A DNA stretch of 64,000 nt from Rhizobium sp. R635. GTDB taxonomy: Bacteria; Pseudomonadota; Alphaproteobacteria; Rhizobiales; Rhizobiaceae. The stretch covers positions 522,730 through 586,729 of the forward strand of contig NZ_LOKX01000001.1 in assembly GCF_002211285.1 (NCBI RefSeq), written 5' to 3'. Made by a program: the position numbers and the translations under genes. Below the pieces are notes generated by a model. The model saw only the letters and a program-made list of their open reading frames with translations, did no database searches and was not told the DNA's origin. Shown here one piece after another: positions 8,582-17,660 of the stretch (the stretch's first letter is position 1; each line of letters begins with the position of its first letter).

Positions 8582-9367
8582 TTACCCCTTGCCGGCTGCT
8601 TCAAACAACCGCACACCCGTCAACCCCGCCAGCTTCTCTACCAGCGCCTCCTGAAACCCAACATCATTCGCCTCCGCCGCCGCCTCCAGCTGCTGGCGGT
8701 GATACCAATACCCACCGCTCACCTTTGCCGCGCCATCAGCGCTCGTTGCCAGCCAAGTTTGCGTGAGATGCCCCATCTCCAGATCATCCGGCGCGCCGGC
8801 GCCGCCCATTTTTGTCGGCACCCAGCCGGGGTCGACGGCGTTGCTCAGCACATCGGGCCAGCGGCGGGCGATGGCGGCGGCGAGGGTGGCGATGTAGAGT
8901 TTGCTTTCCGAATAGGCCTGGCTGGCGCTCCATGGCCGCTTCTTCCAGTCGATATCGTCGAGCGTGCTGCCGCCGCTGCGGTGCATGCCGCTCGTGAGAT
9001 AGATCAGGCGGTGGGGCCTCGTGATCCAGGCAGTGAGGAGATAGGGCGCGAGCGTATTGACGGCGAGCGTCTTGGCATGACCTTCCGGGGTTTCGCCGCG
9101 GCTGCGCTCGAGGTAGATGCCGGCATTGTGGATGACGGCGTCCATGCGGCCGATAGCGTTGAGCTGTTCGGCGATGGAGCGGGTTTGTTCGGCGCTGGCG
9201 AGATCGCCGATGACGAGGCCGAAGGCGGCGGAGGAGGTCCCTGATATGGCGGCGGCGCGCTCGCGGGAGCGGGCGTGCAGCACGACCTCGTGGCCTTCGC
9301 GGATGAGGGTGCGGGCGGCGGCGAAGCCGAGGCCATCGGTGGAACCGGTGATGAAGATGCGGCTCAT
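8582..9367 (-). CDS. SDR-family NAD(P)-dependent oxidoreductase
   Basis: About 261 residues. The start ATG 9367 follows GGAGAC, and translation begins directly at the cofactor motif (IFITGSTDGLGFAAAR, TGxxxGxG). The NAG motif is present as HNAGIY. The catalytic Ser lies in YLTSGMH and the Tyr/Lys in AYSESKLY. It has the usual length of a classical SDR. It lies at the right edge of the tRNA-Gln insert and is back to normal high GC. The substrate cannot be read from the sequence. Confidence 0.85.
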   Translation of the reverse strand: MSRIFITGSTDGLGFAAARTLIREGHEVVLHARSRERAAAISGTSSAAFGLVIGDLASAEQTRSIAEQLNAIGRMDAVIHNAGIYLERSRGETPEGHAKTLAVNTLAPYLLTAWITRPHRLIYLTSGMHRSGGSTLDDIDWKKRPWSASQAYSESKLYIATLAAAIARRWPDVLSNAVDPGWVPTKMGGAGAPDDLEMGHLTQTWLATSADGAAKVSGGYWYHRQQLEAAAEANDVGFQEALVEKLAGLTGVRLFEAAGKG

Positions 9368-9497
9368 GGTGTCTCCGTTGACCGTGAGTGGGTTAGGGAG
9401 AGTCAAGCAGGTTTTGGTTGGTGGCTCAACGCGGGAGTTGGGGTGGGGCCGCAGGGTGGTGGTTGCCCCGCGCCTCGCCACTCCACCCACCACCGCC

Positions 9498-10112
9498 TCA
9501 CATCCCCTGCCGCCGCTGCTCCGCCCCCACCGCAATCGTCTGCACCAACTCATCCACCTCCCGCGCCAGCCGCTCCAGCGGCAAGCCCACGAAGCGGCCC
9601 TCCAGGCTGATGCTCACCACCCCATGCACCGCGCCGAACAGCGTTCGCGCGCGGATGGCCCTGTCCTCCGCCGGCATGTCGGGCTGCAGTTCGGCGAGCG
9701 GTTCGGCGATCACGTCCATCAGGAAGAGGTGTTCGTCGAGGTGCCATTGCGGCGTCGGGCTGGTGTCCGGGGGGGAGTGCTCGAACAGCGCCTTCCAGAG
9801 ATTGCGGTGTTCGACGGCGAAGGCGAGGTAGCCCTGGGCGAGGTTGCGGAGCCGATCGGTCGGGCTTTTTTCCTTGGCCTCGGCAAGTGTCAGGCGCGCC
9901 TCCAGCGCCTTCAGCGTCGCGGAATTGACGTGGATGACGAGTTCGGCGAGGTCTGAGAAGACGGTGTAAAGGCCGCCGAGCGCGCAGCCGGCATCCTGGG
10001 TAATGTCGCGGGCTCTGAGGCTGGAGAGGCCGTCGCGGGCAATGCGCTCGCGCGCCGCCTCGATCAGCCGGGCCTTTAAATCCTCGCGTTTTTCTTCCCG
10101 TCGACCGGCCAT
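9498..10112 (-). CDS. TetR-family transcriptional regulator
   Basis: About 204 residues. The N-terminal helix-turn-helix is clear: ARERIARDGLSSLRARDITQDAGCALGGLYTVFSDLAELV, with ITQDAG..GGLYTVF as the recognition region. The C-terminal ligand domain is less conserved. ATG 10112 has AAAGGGAA upstream. It is transcribed divergently from pspA, and three similar inverted repeats lie between the two starts, one next to each gene and one in the middle. It probably represses itself and the pspA operon; the inducer is unknown. Confidence 0.85.
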   Translation of the reverse strand: MAGRREEKREDLKARLIEAARERIARDGLSSLRARDITQDAGCALGGLYTVFSDLAELVIHVNSATLKALEARLTLAEAKEKSPTDRLRNLAQGYLAFAVEHRNLWKALFEHSPPDTSPTPQWHLDEHLFLMDVIAEPLAELQPDMPAEDRAIRARTLFGAVHGVVSISLEGRFVGLPLERLAREVDELVQTIAVGAEQRRQGM

Positions 10113-10133
10113 TAACCATTCCCTTTCGAATTT

Positions 10134-10207
10134 TTGAACGTCGTTCAAAATTATTCTTGAACAGCGTTCATGATTCTGCCATAACTCATCTCGTGAACAA
10201 CGTTCAT
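10134..10207. promoter_or_regulatory. Three TetR-type operators, consensus TGAAC-N2-CGTTCA
   Basis: TTGAACGTCGTTCAA (10134-10148), TTGAACAGCGTTCA (10157-10170) and GTGAACAACGTTCAT (10193-10207) are three copies of one 15-bp inverted repeat in the 111-bp gap between the TetR gene and pspA. The first lies 22 bp from the TetR start and the last 17 bp from the pspA start, so binding should block both promoters. Confidence 0.8.
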
Positions 10208-10223
10208 AAACCGGAGGAAGGAA

Positions 10224-10910
10224 ATGTTCAAATTGATTTCCATTTTGGTGCGGGGCAGGGCGCATGATGCCGAGCAGGCCTTTGCCGATCGCAACGCCGT
10301 GCCGCTGCTTTCCCAGCAGATCCGCGATGCGGCCCAGGCGATCCAGCAGGCGCGCCGCAGCGTCGCCGTCGCCATCGCCCAGAACGAGCAGGAGAAGGGC
10401 CAGCACGCGACGATCCTCGCCCGCATCGCCGATCTCGAAAGCCGCGCCACCGCAGCGCTTTCCAAGGGCAATGAGCCGCTCGCCCGCGAAGCCGCCGAGG
10501 CGATCGCCTTTCTCGAAGCCGAGCGCGATGCGTCTGAGAAGGCGCAGAGCCACTTCGTCAGCGCGATCGACAAGCTGAAGGCGATCGTGCGCGCCTCCGA
10601 AGCCAGGCTGCAGGAGTTGCAGCGCGGCGAGCGGCTGGCCCGCGCCACCGAGCAGGCGCAGAAGCTCGATGTATCGGTCGCCGGCCCCGGCTTCGCCACG
10701 CTCGACGATGCCGAGGAGACGCTCGCCCGCCTTCGCCTGCGCCAGAGCCAGAACGAGCTGACATCAGCAGCGCTGAAGGACATGGAAGGCGCGACAAGGC
10801 CCGCCGGCATCATCGAGAAGCTTGCCAATGCCGGCTTCGGCCCGCCGCTGCGCACATCAGCCGATGACGTGCTTGCCCGCCTGAAGAGCCGGGTCAGCCC
10901 GGCCGCCTGA
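10224..10910 (+). CDS. pspA: PspA/IM30 family protein
   Basis: A protein of 228 residues with the PspA start MFKLISILVRGRAHDAEQAFADRN and long charged Ala/Glu/Arg-rich heptads (residues ~30-190) that form the coiled coil of the family. GGAGGAAGG precedes the ATG. PspA proteins bind the inner face of the cytoplasmic membrane and protect it under envelope stress. There is no pspF, pspB or pspC nearby. It shares a promoter region with a divergent TetR gene and is followed by a small YiaA/B-like membrane protein, so control here differs from the enterobacterial PspF/sigma-54 scheme. Confidence 0.85.
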   Translation: MFKLISILVRGRAHDAEQAFADRNAVPLLSQQIRDAAQAIQQARRSVAVAIAQNEQEKGQHATILARIADLESRATAALSKGNEPLAREAAEAIAFLEAERDASEKAQSHFVSAIDKLKAIVRASEARLQELQRGERLARATEQAQKLDVSVAGPGFATLDDAEETLARLRLRQSQNELTSAALKDMEGATRPAGIIEKLANAGFGPPLRTSADDVLARLKSRVSPAA

Positions 10911-10957
10911 GCCTTATCCAGTGCCAATCCCATTCATCGAACACAAGGATTACGACA

Positions 10958-11239
10958 ATGAACGACAGTTTCCAGAAACACTCCGCAAGCTGGGTCAGCT
11001 TCTCCTACATCTCTTTCGGCTCGGCCGCCTTCATGCTGGCGCTCGGTCTTTACATGATGCCGCTCGATCTCTGGGGCAAGGGCTATCTCGCCATGGGCAT
11101 CCTGATGCTGGTGCAGACGACGGTGAATATCACCAAGACGCTGCGCGACAACGCCGAATCCGAGAAGCTGATTCGCAAGGTCGAGGATGCCCGCACCGAA
11201 AAGCTGCTGGTCAAATTCAATCGTAGCGATGAAGATTGA
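10958..11239 (+). CDS. YiaA/YiaB-like two-helix inner membrane protein
   Basis: A protein of 93 residues. Two hydrophobic helices (SYISFGSAAFMLALGLYMM and GYLAMGILMLVQTTVNITKTL) are separated by a short loop, followed by a charged tail (KLIRKVEDARTEKLL). This is the YiaA/B two-helix layout. It lies 47 bp after pspA on the same strand and is probably in the same TetR-controlled operon. Pairing with PspA suggests a membrane-stress role. Confidence 0.8.
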   Translation: MNDSFQKHSASWVSFSYISFGSAAFMLALGLYMMPLDLWGKGYLAMGILMLVQTTVNITKTLRDNAESEKLIRKVEDARTEKLLVKFNRSDED

Positions 11240-11331
11240 TCTTCCTTAACCACATCGCAGAGTTGTTAACGCACTCAACTTTTGCGTAACAACTCTGTGG
11301 CCTTCTCTGCCGATCGAAAGAGGGTCCCGCC

Positions 11332-14300
11332 GTGCAAACCAATCTGATGACATCGAGGAAATTCGCGCCACTGTTCTGGACGCAGTTTCTGACCGCCTTC
11401 AACGACAATTTCCTCAAGAATACCCTGGTCTTCCTCATCCTCTACAAAATGTCGGCGAGCGAGGGCGCGGCACTGGTGACGCTGGCCGGCGTCATCCTCA
11501 TCGTGCCCTTCCTGCTGCTCTCCGCACTCGGCGGCGAAATCGCCGACAAGCACGACAAGGCTGAGGTGGCCGAGCTCTTGAAACGCTGCGAGATCGGCAT
11601 TGCCGCCCTTGCCGTTGTCGGCCTCGGCTTCTCCTCGATTTTTGTGTTGATGGCCGCACTCTTCGGCTTTGGCGTCATCTCGGCGCTGTTCGGGCCGATC
11701 AAATACGGCATCCTGCCCGATCATCTCGAACGCCGCGACCTGCCGAAGGCCAATGCCTGGATCGAGGGCGGCACCTTCATCGCCATCCTCGGCGGCACGA
11801 TCATCGCAGCTCTTGCCTTTTCCAGCGGCGACAACGTCGTCCTCTTCGGCTCGATGATGATGGGGCTGTCGGTGCTCTGCTGGCTGTCAGCCCGCATGAT
11901 CCCGGCGACCGGCTCCAAGGCGCCCGATCTTCAGATCGACCGCAACGTCATCCGCTCCAGCTTCACGCTGGTCATGGAAATCCGTCAGGACAAGCGGCTG
12001 TGGCGCTCGGCGCTGATGAATTGCTGGTTCTGGCTGGTCGGCGCCTTCATTCTCTCCATCCTGCCGACCATGGTGACCGAGCTGCTCGGCGGCTCCGAGC
12101 TCGTCGTGCCGGCCTATCTCACGGTCTTTGCCATCGCTGTCGCCGTCGGTTCGGGCATTGCCGCCTGGATGTCGTCGGGCCGCATCGTGCTCTTGCCGGC
12201 GCCTGTCGGCACCGCGCTGCTCGGCCTCTTCAGCCTCGATCTCGCCTGGAACCTCTGGGGCCTCACGTCGACGTCGCACGCGACGACGATCCTCGATTTC
12301 TTCGCCGGCCCAAATACCATCCGCGTCGCCATCGATCTCGCCGGCATGGCGATATCAGGCGCCTTCATCGCCGTGCCGACTTTCGCCGGCCTGCAGACTT
12401 GGGCGCATGAGGATCGCCGCGCCCGCGTCATCGGTGCCGCCAACGTGCTCTCGGCGCTGTTCATCACCGTCGGCCTCGGCCTCGTCGCCGTCATCCAGGC
12501 ACTCGGCGCCTCTATCCCTCAGATCTTGATCGGCCTTGGCGTCATCAATTTCGCCGTCGCCTGGCTGATGCTGAAGACCCTGCCGACCAATGCCTTCCGC
12601 GATTTCATCTCGATCCTGTTCCGCGCCTTCATGCGGCTCGAGGTCGAGGGGCTGGAGAATATCAAGAAGGCCGGCCCGGCGCCGATCATTGCGCTCAACC
12701 ATGTCAGCCTGCTCGATGGGGCCTTGGCGCTCGCCATCACCGAGGAAGAGCCGGTCTTCGCCGTCGATTACAAGATCGCCCAGGCCTGGTGGGTGCGGCC
12801 CTTCCTGAAAATGTGCAAATTCCTGCCGCTCGACCCGACCAAGCCGATGGCGACGCGCTCGCTGATCAAGGTTGCGCAGGAAGGCAACCCGATCGGCATC
12901 TTCCCCGAAGGCCGCCTGACGGTGACCGGCACGCTGATGAAGGTCTATGACGGCGCGGCCATGGTCGCCGACAAGACCGACTCGATGGTGGTGCCGGTGA
13001 AGATCGACGGGCTGGAGAAGACCTATTTCTCCTATCTCGACGACGGCAAGATCCGCCGCCGGCTGTTTCCCAAGGTCAAAGTCACCATTCTCGAACCGGT
13101 GAAACTGGAAGTGCCGCCGGAGCTGAAAGGCCGCAAACGCCGCACGGCGGCAGGTGCTGCGCTCTACCAGGTGATGTCGAACCTGCTCTTCCGCACCGCC
13201 GATACCTCGTCGACCGTGCTCGATCGCGTCATCGAGGCCGGCCACGAATTCGGCATGAAAAAGCTTGCGGTCGAAGATCCGGTCACCGGCCGGCTGACCT
13301 ATGGCAAGCTCTTGACCGGGGCTGCCGTGCTCGGCGCGAAATTCCGCGCCCGCTTTCCGGAACAGAACGTCGGCGTCATGCTGCCGAATGCCAATGGCGC
13401 CGCCGCCACCATTCTCGGCGTCATGAGTGCGGGCAAGGTGCCGGCCATGCTGAATTTTACCGCCGGTGCCGCCAACATCCTCTCGGCCTGCAAGGCGGCC
13501 GAGGTCAAACACGTGCTGACCTCGCGCGCCTTCGTCACCCAGGCCAAGCTCGGCCCTGTCATCGAGGAGCTGGAAAAGCAGCTGACCATCGTCTGGCTCG
13601 ATGATCTCAGGGCCGAAATCGGCTTCAAGGACAAGATCATCGGGCTTCTCCGCAAGGCGCGGCCGCTGGTCAAGCGCCAGGCCGATGATCCCGCCGTCAT
13701 TCTCTTCACCTCAGGTTCGGAAGGCACGCCGAAGGGCGTGGTGCTCACCCACCGCAACGTGCTGTCGAACGCCGCCCAGGCCGCTGCCCGCATCGATTTC
13801 CACAGCGGCGACAAGGTGTTCAACATCCTGCCGGTCTTCCATTCCTTCGGGCTGACGGCCGGCACCGTGCTGCCGCTGATCTCCGGCGTGCCGGTCTATT
13901 TCTATCCTTCGCCGCTGCATTACCGCATCGTGCCGGAGCTGATCTATGTCTCCAATGCCACGATCATCTTCGGCACCGATACCTTCCTCAACGGTTATGC
14001 GAGAACGGCGCATCCCTACGACTTCCGCTCGATCCGCTATATCTTCGCCGGCGCCGAGCCGGTGAAGGCCGCAACCCGCCACACCTATATGGAAAAATTC
14101 GGCCTGCGCATCCTCGAAGGCTACGGCGTCACCGAGACGGCGCCTGTGATTTCGATCAACACGCCGATGTACAACCGCTCCGGCACGGTCGGCAAAATCC
14201 TGCCGGGCATGGAATGGAAGCTCGAACCGGTGCCCGGCATCGACGAGGGCGGAAGGCTGCATGTGCGCGGCGCCAATGTCATGGCCGGCTACCTCCGCGC

Positions 14301-14727
14301 CGAAAAGCCCGGCGTGCTCGAACCGCTCGCCGATGGCTGGCACGACACCGGCGACATCGTCACCATCGATGAAGACGGCTTCGTCAAGATCCGCGGCCGC
14401 GCCAAGCGCTTCGCCAAGATCGGCGGCGAAATGGTGTCGCTGGCGGCGATCGAAGCGCTCGCCGCCGAACTCTGGCCCGGCGCTCTCTCGGTCGTCTCCT
14501 CGCTCCCCGACCCCAAGAAAGGCGAGCGCCTGGTGCTGCTCACCGACGCCGAAACCGCCACCCGCACCGAATTCCTCGCCTTCGCCAAATCGAAGGGCGC
14601 CATGGACATGATGGTCCCGGCCGAAGTCACGATCGGCAAGGTGCCGGTGCTGGGCTCCGGCAAGGTCGATTTCGTCGCGGCGCGCAAGCTGGCGGAGGGT
14701 GCGGCTGAGAAAGAGGAGGCCGCGTAG
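11332..14727 (+). CDS. aas: Three-domain MFS / acyltransferase / acyl-ACP synthetase (Aas-like)
   Basis: A protein of 1131 residues with three modules. Residues ~1-420 form an LplT-like MFS transporter with about 12 helices (TAFNDNFLKN start). Residues ~430-630 are a PlsC-type acyltransferase with NHVSLLDG (H457, D462) and FPEGRLT. Residues ~650-1131 are an AMP-forming ligase with LFTSGSEGTPKG near 790, GYGVTETAP and a HDTGDI segment. It probably takes up lysophospholipid and re-acylates it with activated fatty acid at the inner membrane. GTG 11332 follows GAGGGT; an ATG 15 bases later is an alternative start. No close operon partner is seen. Confidence 0.85.
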   Translation: MQTNLMTSRKFAPLFWTQFLTAFNDNFLKNTLVFLILYKMSASEGAALVTLAGVILIVPFLLLSALGGEIADKHDKAEVAELLKRCEIGIAALAVVGLGFSSIFVLMAALFGFGVISALFGPIKYGILPDHLERRDLPKANAWIEGGTFIAILGGTIIAALAFSSGDNVVLFGSMMMGLSVLCWLSARMIPATGSKAPDLQIDRNVIRSSFTLVMEIRQDKRLWRSALMNCWFWLVGAFILSILPTMVTELLGGSELVVPAYLTVFAIAVAVGSGIAAWMSSGRIVLLPAPVGTALLGLFSLDLAWNLWGLTSTSHATTILDFFAGPNTIRVAIDLAGMAISGAFIAVPTFAGLQTWAHEDRRARVIGAANVLSALFITVGLGLVAVIQALGASIPQILIGLGVINFAVAWLMLKTLPTNAFRDFISILFRAFMRLEVEGLENIKKAGPAPIIALNHVSLLDGALALAITEEEPVFAVDYKIAQAWWVRPFLKMCKFLPLDPTKPMATRSLIKVAQEGNPIGIFPEGRLTVTGTLMKVYDGAAMVADKTDSMVVPVKIDGLEKTYFSYLDDGKIRRRLFPKVKVTILEPVKLEVPPELKGRKRRTAAGAALYQVMSNLLFRTADTSSTVLDRVIEAGHEFGMKKLAVEDPVTGRLTYGKLLTGAAVLGAKFRARFPEQNVGVMLPNANGAAATILGVMSAGKVPAMLNFTAGAANILSACKAAEVKHVLTSRAFVTQAKLGPVIEELEKQLTIVWLDDLRAEIGFKDKIIGLLRKARPLVKRQADDPAVILFTSGSEGTPKGVVLTHRNVLSNAAQAAARIDFHSGDKVFNILPVFHSFGLTAGTVLPLISGVPVYFYPSPLHYRIVPELIYVSNATIIFGTDTFLNGYARTAHPYDFRSIRYIFAGAEPVKAATRHTYMEKFGLRILEGYGVTETAPVISINTPMYNRSGTVGKILPGMEWKLEPVPGIDEGGRLHVRGANVMAGYLRAEKPGVLEPLADGWHDTGDIVTIDEDGFVKIRGRAKRFAKIGGEMVSLAAIEALAAELWPGALSVVSSLPDPKKGERLVLLTDAETATRTEFLAFAKSKGAMDMMVPAEVTIGKVPVLGSGKVDFVAARKLAEGAAEKEEAA

Positions 14728-14854
14728 GCGGGCGTCTCGTTCGGGTGGCACCTGATGACTATACAGGCAATCTACCGCCATGCCACCGAGCAAACGTTGA
14801 TCCGTTTCGTCATACCGGGTTGTCGAGTTTCGAAGCATCTAGGAGAGAATTCCT

Positions 14855-15199
14855 ATGGCATTTGGCCGTGATACAGCGAAGGAGGGCTGGAGATGGGCGC
14901 TGATCCTGCTCCACGTCTTGCTATGGGGAGCGTTCGCTTTGCAGGCATACCGGACGGCCAGTACCGACAAATATGCTAGCTGCTGGGGGCTCATTCTACT
15001 GTATTTCCCGCCGCTGAACATGCTGTTCTGGGCGATTGCGACCCCCAGTCTCGCCGTGGTGCTGGCAGCGATTTTTCGTCCGTCAATATGTCGACATTCG
15101 TTCTTTCAGGCAGCCTGCCATGGCATGATCCTCATTATCGGATTGCTGTTTTGCAATTATTCCGCTTATGCGGCAGCCGGTCAGGTTAAATGCCTGTAG
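14855..15199 (+). CDS. Hypothetical membrane protein
   Basis: A protein of 114 residues with three likely membrane helices (ALILLHVLLWGAFALQAY; LILLYFPPLNMLFWAIATPSLAVVLAAIF; GMILIIGLLFCNYSAY). The start is supported by AGGAGAG. It has five cysteines. I recognise no family. The single gene lies between the Aas-like gene and a convergent binding-protein gene, with no operon partner. Confidence 0.65.
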   Translation: MAFGRDTAKEGWRWALILLHVLLWGAFALQAYRTASTDKYASCWGLILLYFPPLNMLFWAIATPSLAVVLAAIFRPSICRHSFFQAACHGMILIIGLLFCNYSAYAAAGQVKCL

Positions 15200-15310
15200 C
15201 GCGGACTAACCTCGCTTTCGCGAAATCAAAGGGCCGAGCCACTCGTCTTGTCTTTCGGAACTCGTCTGACGGGGAGAAGCGACGCACCTTACGAGCAGAG
15301 GGATCGCGGC

Positions 15311-15365
15311 ATATCTCTTCTCCCCGCAGGCGGGAAGAAGGCGGCGGCAGCCACCTTCTCCTCGT
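15311..15365. repeat. Degraded CTTCTCCCCGC-type palindromic repeat
   Basis: CTTCTCCCCGC / GCGGGAAGAAG form a stem at 15317-15340, followed by GGCGGCGGCAGCCACCTTCTC. This is a truncated form of the repeat family also seen at 33864, 35511 and 63851. It lies between two convergent genes. Confidence 0.6.
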
Positions 15366-15368
15366 TCA

Positions 15369-16370
15369 CTAAAGGGCGGCTTTGATTTTCTCGGCGACAT
15401 CAGCCGGAACCCATTGCGACCAGATGGCCTCGTCTTGTTCGAGGAAGCGCTTGGCGCCGTCTTCACCGGTGCCCTGGTTTTCCGTTTCCCACGCCATGAT
15501 CTTGCCGACTGTATCGTTGCTCCAGCCGCGCTTGTTGAAATAGGCCATGACTTCGGGGCTGGTGCGGTCGGCAAACTTCTTGGTAAGGACGGTCATCACC
15601 TTGTCGACCGGCCAGTCGGCGACCTTCGGATCGGGGCAGGCGAGGTTGGTGATGCAGCGCTTCCATTCGACGGGATCAGCCGGAGCATTCTGTTTGAGCA
15701 TCACCAGTTGATATTTCCCGAGCAGCGCCGTCGGCGCCCAGTAATAGGTGACGAAGCCTTCCTTGCGTTCATAGGCCTTGGCGATTGCACCGTCGAGTCC
15801 GGCTGCCGAGCCCGGGTTCATCAGATTGAAGCCCTTGTCGGCGGCTTTGTACGCCTTGAACAGCTGCGTCGTGACGACAGTCGCTCCCCAGCCTTCGGCG
15901 CCGTTGAAGATCACGCCCTTGTTCGGGTCTTCCTGATCGGGAAAGAGTTCGGGATGGGCAAGAGCATCCTCGACGGTCTTGATGTCGGGATGGGCGTCGG
16001 CCAGATATTTCGGGATCCACCAGCCCTGAATGCCGCCATCGGGAAGGGCCGGGGCGCCGAAGACGATTTTGCCTTCCTGAACACCGCGCGGAACGATCTC
16101 GGGCAGCAGGTCGATCCAGGTTTCGGATGAGACGTCGGGTTCGCTCTTCTCCACCATCGATGTCGTGGTCGGCACCGTGTCGCCGGGAACGGTTTCGACG
16201 TTGCAGCCGTAACCATTCTCAAGAATGAATTTGTCGACGAAAGTCAGGAGTTCGGCGCTCTGCGCATTGTGGACGGCCAAGACCACGTCTCCGCATTCGG
16301 CCGCATGAGAAAGCGATGCGCCGCCGGCAAGGCCGGCCAGCAGACATGTGGATGCAAGCAATTTTTTCAT
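15369..16370 (-). CDS. Glycine betaine/proline-type ABC transporter substrate-binding protein
   Basis: A protein of 333 residues with a signal peptide (MKKLLASTCLLAGLAGGASLSHA, cleavage near residue 23), so it is periplasmic. The mature part fits the OpuAC-type binding fold: VVLAVHNAQSAELLTFV at the start, then DVSSETWIDLLPE and the aromatic-rich GWWIPKYLA, GAEGWGAT and TYYWAPTAL segments that form a cage for quaternary amines. No permease or ATPase gene is adjacent, so it is an orphan component. The divergent LysR gene may control it. Uptake of betaine, proline betaine or choline would supply the bet genes at 32-36 kb. Confidence 0.82.
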   Translation of the reverse strand: MKKLLASTCLLAGLAGGASLSHAAECGDVVLAVHNAQSAELLTFVDKFILENGYGCNVETVPGDTVPTTTSMVEKSEPDVSSETWIDLLPEIVPRGVQEGKIVFGAPALPDGGIQGWWIPKYLADAHPDIKTVEDALAHPELFPDQEDPNKGVIFNGAEGWGATVVTTQLFKAYKAADKGFNLMNPGSAAGLDGAIAKAYERKEGFVTYYWAPTALLGKYQLVMLKQNAPADPVEWKRCITNLACPDPKVADWPVDKVMTVLTKKFADRTSPEVMAYFNKRGWSNDTVGKIMAWETENQGTGEDGAKRFLEQDEAIWSQWVPADVAEKIKAAL

Positions 16371-16575
16371 TTTTTGTTCCCTCTGTTCTGCGGCCTCAAG
16401 AAGTCAGAGTGCCGCGACGATCGCTATGAAAGCGGCAGGCAGGCCTTGAGGACAAGGCACATAAAAATCCGGCATGTGTTGAGTTAAACTCAAGACAGGG
16501 CGGAATAGCCGGGTTATTATGCGGCAATATCAACGCTGCTATCGGCATGCAGCCAGGGATGGATGGGAGAAATCG

Positions 16576-17514
16576 ATGGTTCGCCGTTTCTATGGTCTGC
16601 CGTCCCTGACCGCTCTTGCCACCTTCGAGGCCTCCGCCCGCCACGGCAATTTCACCTTGGCGGCGGCCGAGCTCAACGTCACCACCGGGGCGGTCAGCCG
16701 GCAGATCAAGTCGATGGAGCAGGAAATCGGCGCCGCTCTTTTCGTGCGCACCGGCAAGGGGGTGATGCTGACCGCACCCGCCGAGGAATTATACCGGGCC
16801 TTGGCAAGCGGCTTCTCCAAGGCTTCCGATGTCGTCAATTCGATCAAGCAGGGAAACAGCGCGCGCAACGTGACCATTGCTTGCAGCGACGTGTTCGGGA
16901 CGATGTGGCTGATCCCCAGGATGCCGGATTTCTGGCGGCGTTTCCCCGATATATCGGTCGATCACCTGATCGGTGACAGCTTCAAGATCTTCCACCGCTC
17001 CCAGCTGGAGCTTCGCATCCGCTACGGATCGGGCAAATGGATCGACGAGACGGCGGAATTTCTCTTTGAAGACTGTCTCTATCCGGTCTGCAGTCCGGGT
17101 TTTGCGGAGAGGCACGCCGGCGCCTCGGCCGCCGATCTTGCCGATCTGCCGCTGTTGAATGTCGAGTGGGTCGAGCCCGGCTGGACCGGTTGGGAAGAGG
17201 TGCTGGCGCGCGGCGGCGTGCCCTATCACGCCTCCAGCGGAAGACGTTTCGGCAAGTTCAGCGTGGCGCTCCAGGCTGCCATGGCCGACCAGGGGCTGGT
17301 CGTCGGATGGCACCGTATGGTCGCCCCCCTCATCGAAAAGGGGGATCTGTTGCGCTTCACTGATCTAGTCGTTCCCGATCCCGGGGCCTATTACCTCACC
17401 TGGAACAGCACCCGCGCGCTGCCTCCCGCTGCCGCGTCGCTGCGCGACTGGATCAGGGCAATCGCCGAGGAGGAAAGACGCGTGCCGATGCCCTGCGGTA
17501 AAGCACCTTCCTGA
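16576..17514 (+). CDS. LysR-family regulator, GcvA-like
   Basis: About 312 residues. A winged helix-turn-helix lies at the N-terminus (LTALATFEASARHGNFTLAAAELNVTTGAVSRQIKSME), followed by a periplasmic-binding-type effector domain. The pattern PSLTALATFEA and the DLPLLNVEW segment are typical of the GcvA-type subgroup. I chose ATG 16576 because GGGAG lies about 9 bases upstream; an earlier in-frame ATG (16519) would add 19 unconserved residues. It is divergent from the betaine-type binding protein, which is its most likely target. Confidence 0.83.
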   Translation: MVRRFYGLPSLTALATFEASARHGNFTLAAAELNVTTGAVSRQIKSMEQEIGAALFVRTGKGVMLTAPAEELYRALASGFSKASDVVNSIKQGNSARNVTIACSDVFGTMWLIPRMPDFWRRFPDISVDHLIGDSFKIFHRSQLELRIRYGSGKWIDETAEFLFEDCLYPVCSPGFAERHAGASAADLADLPLLNVEWVEPGWTGWEEVLARGGVPYHASSGRRFGKFSVALQAAMADQGLVVGWHRMVAPLIEKGDLLRFTDLVVPDPGAYYLTWNSTRALPPAAASLRDWIRAIAEEERRVPMPCGKAPS

Positions 17515-17606
17515 GACCGTCAGAAAGTGCTGCACGCCGCCTCCGGCTTCTTCAGCCTGAGGTCGAGAACGGGCGGCGCGGCGAGCGGATAGACGGCGAC
17601 GACAAA

Positions 17607-17636
17607 CGAAAACAGGCGGCAATTGCGGCCGCCTGT
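17607..17636 (-). terminator. Terminator of the minus-strand lipoprotein gene
   Basis: ACAGGCGGC (17612-17620) and GCCGCCTGT (17628-17636) form a 9-bp stem, followed on the minus strand by TTTTCGTTT. It lies 25 bp past the lipoprotein stop and between convergent genes. Confidence 0.7.
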
Positions 17637-17660
17637 GAGGTGTCTCGAATAAAGCGCCCG

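Noticed and set aside
9498..10553. An extended 351-residue version of the TetR regulator
   Set aside because: The upstream 147 codons run through the three operators and the start of pspA in antisense. The helix-turn-helix and a ribosome-binding site support ATG 10112.
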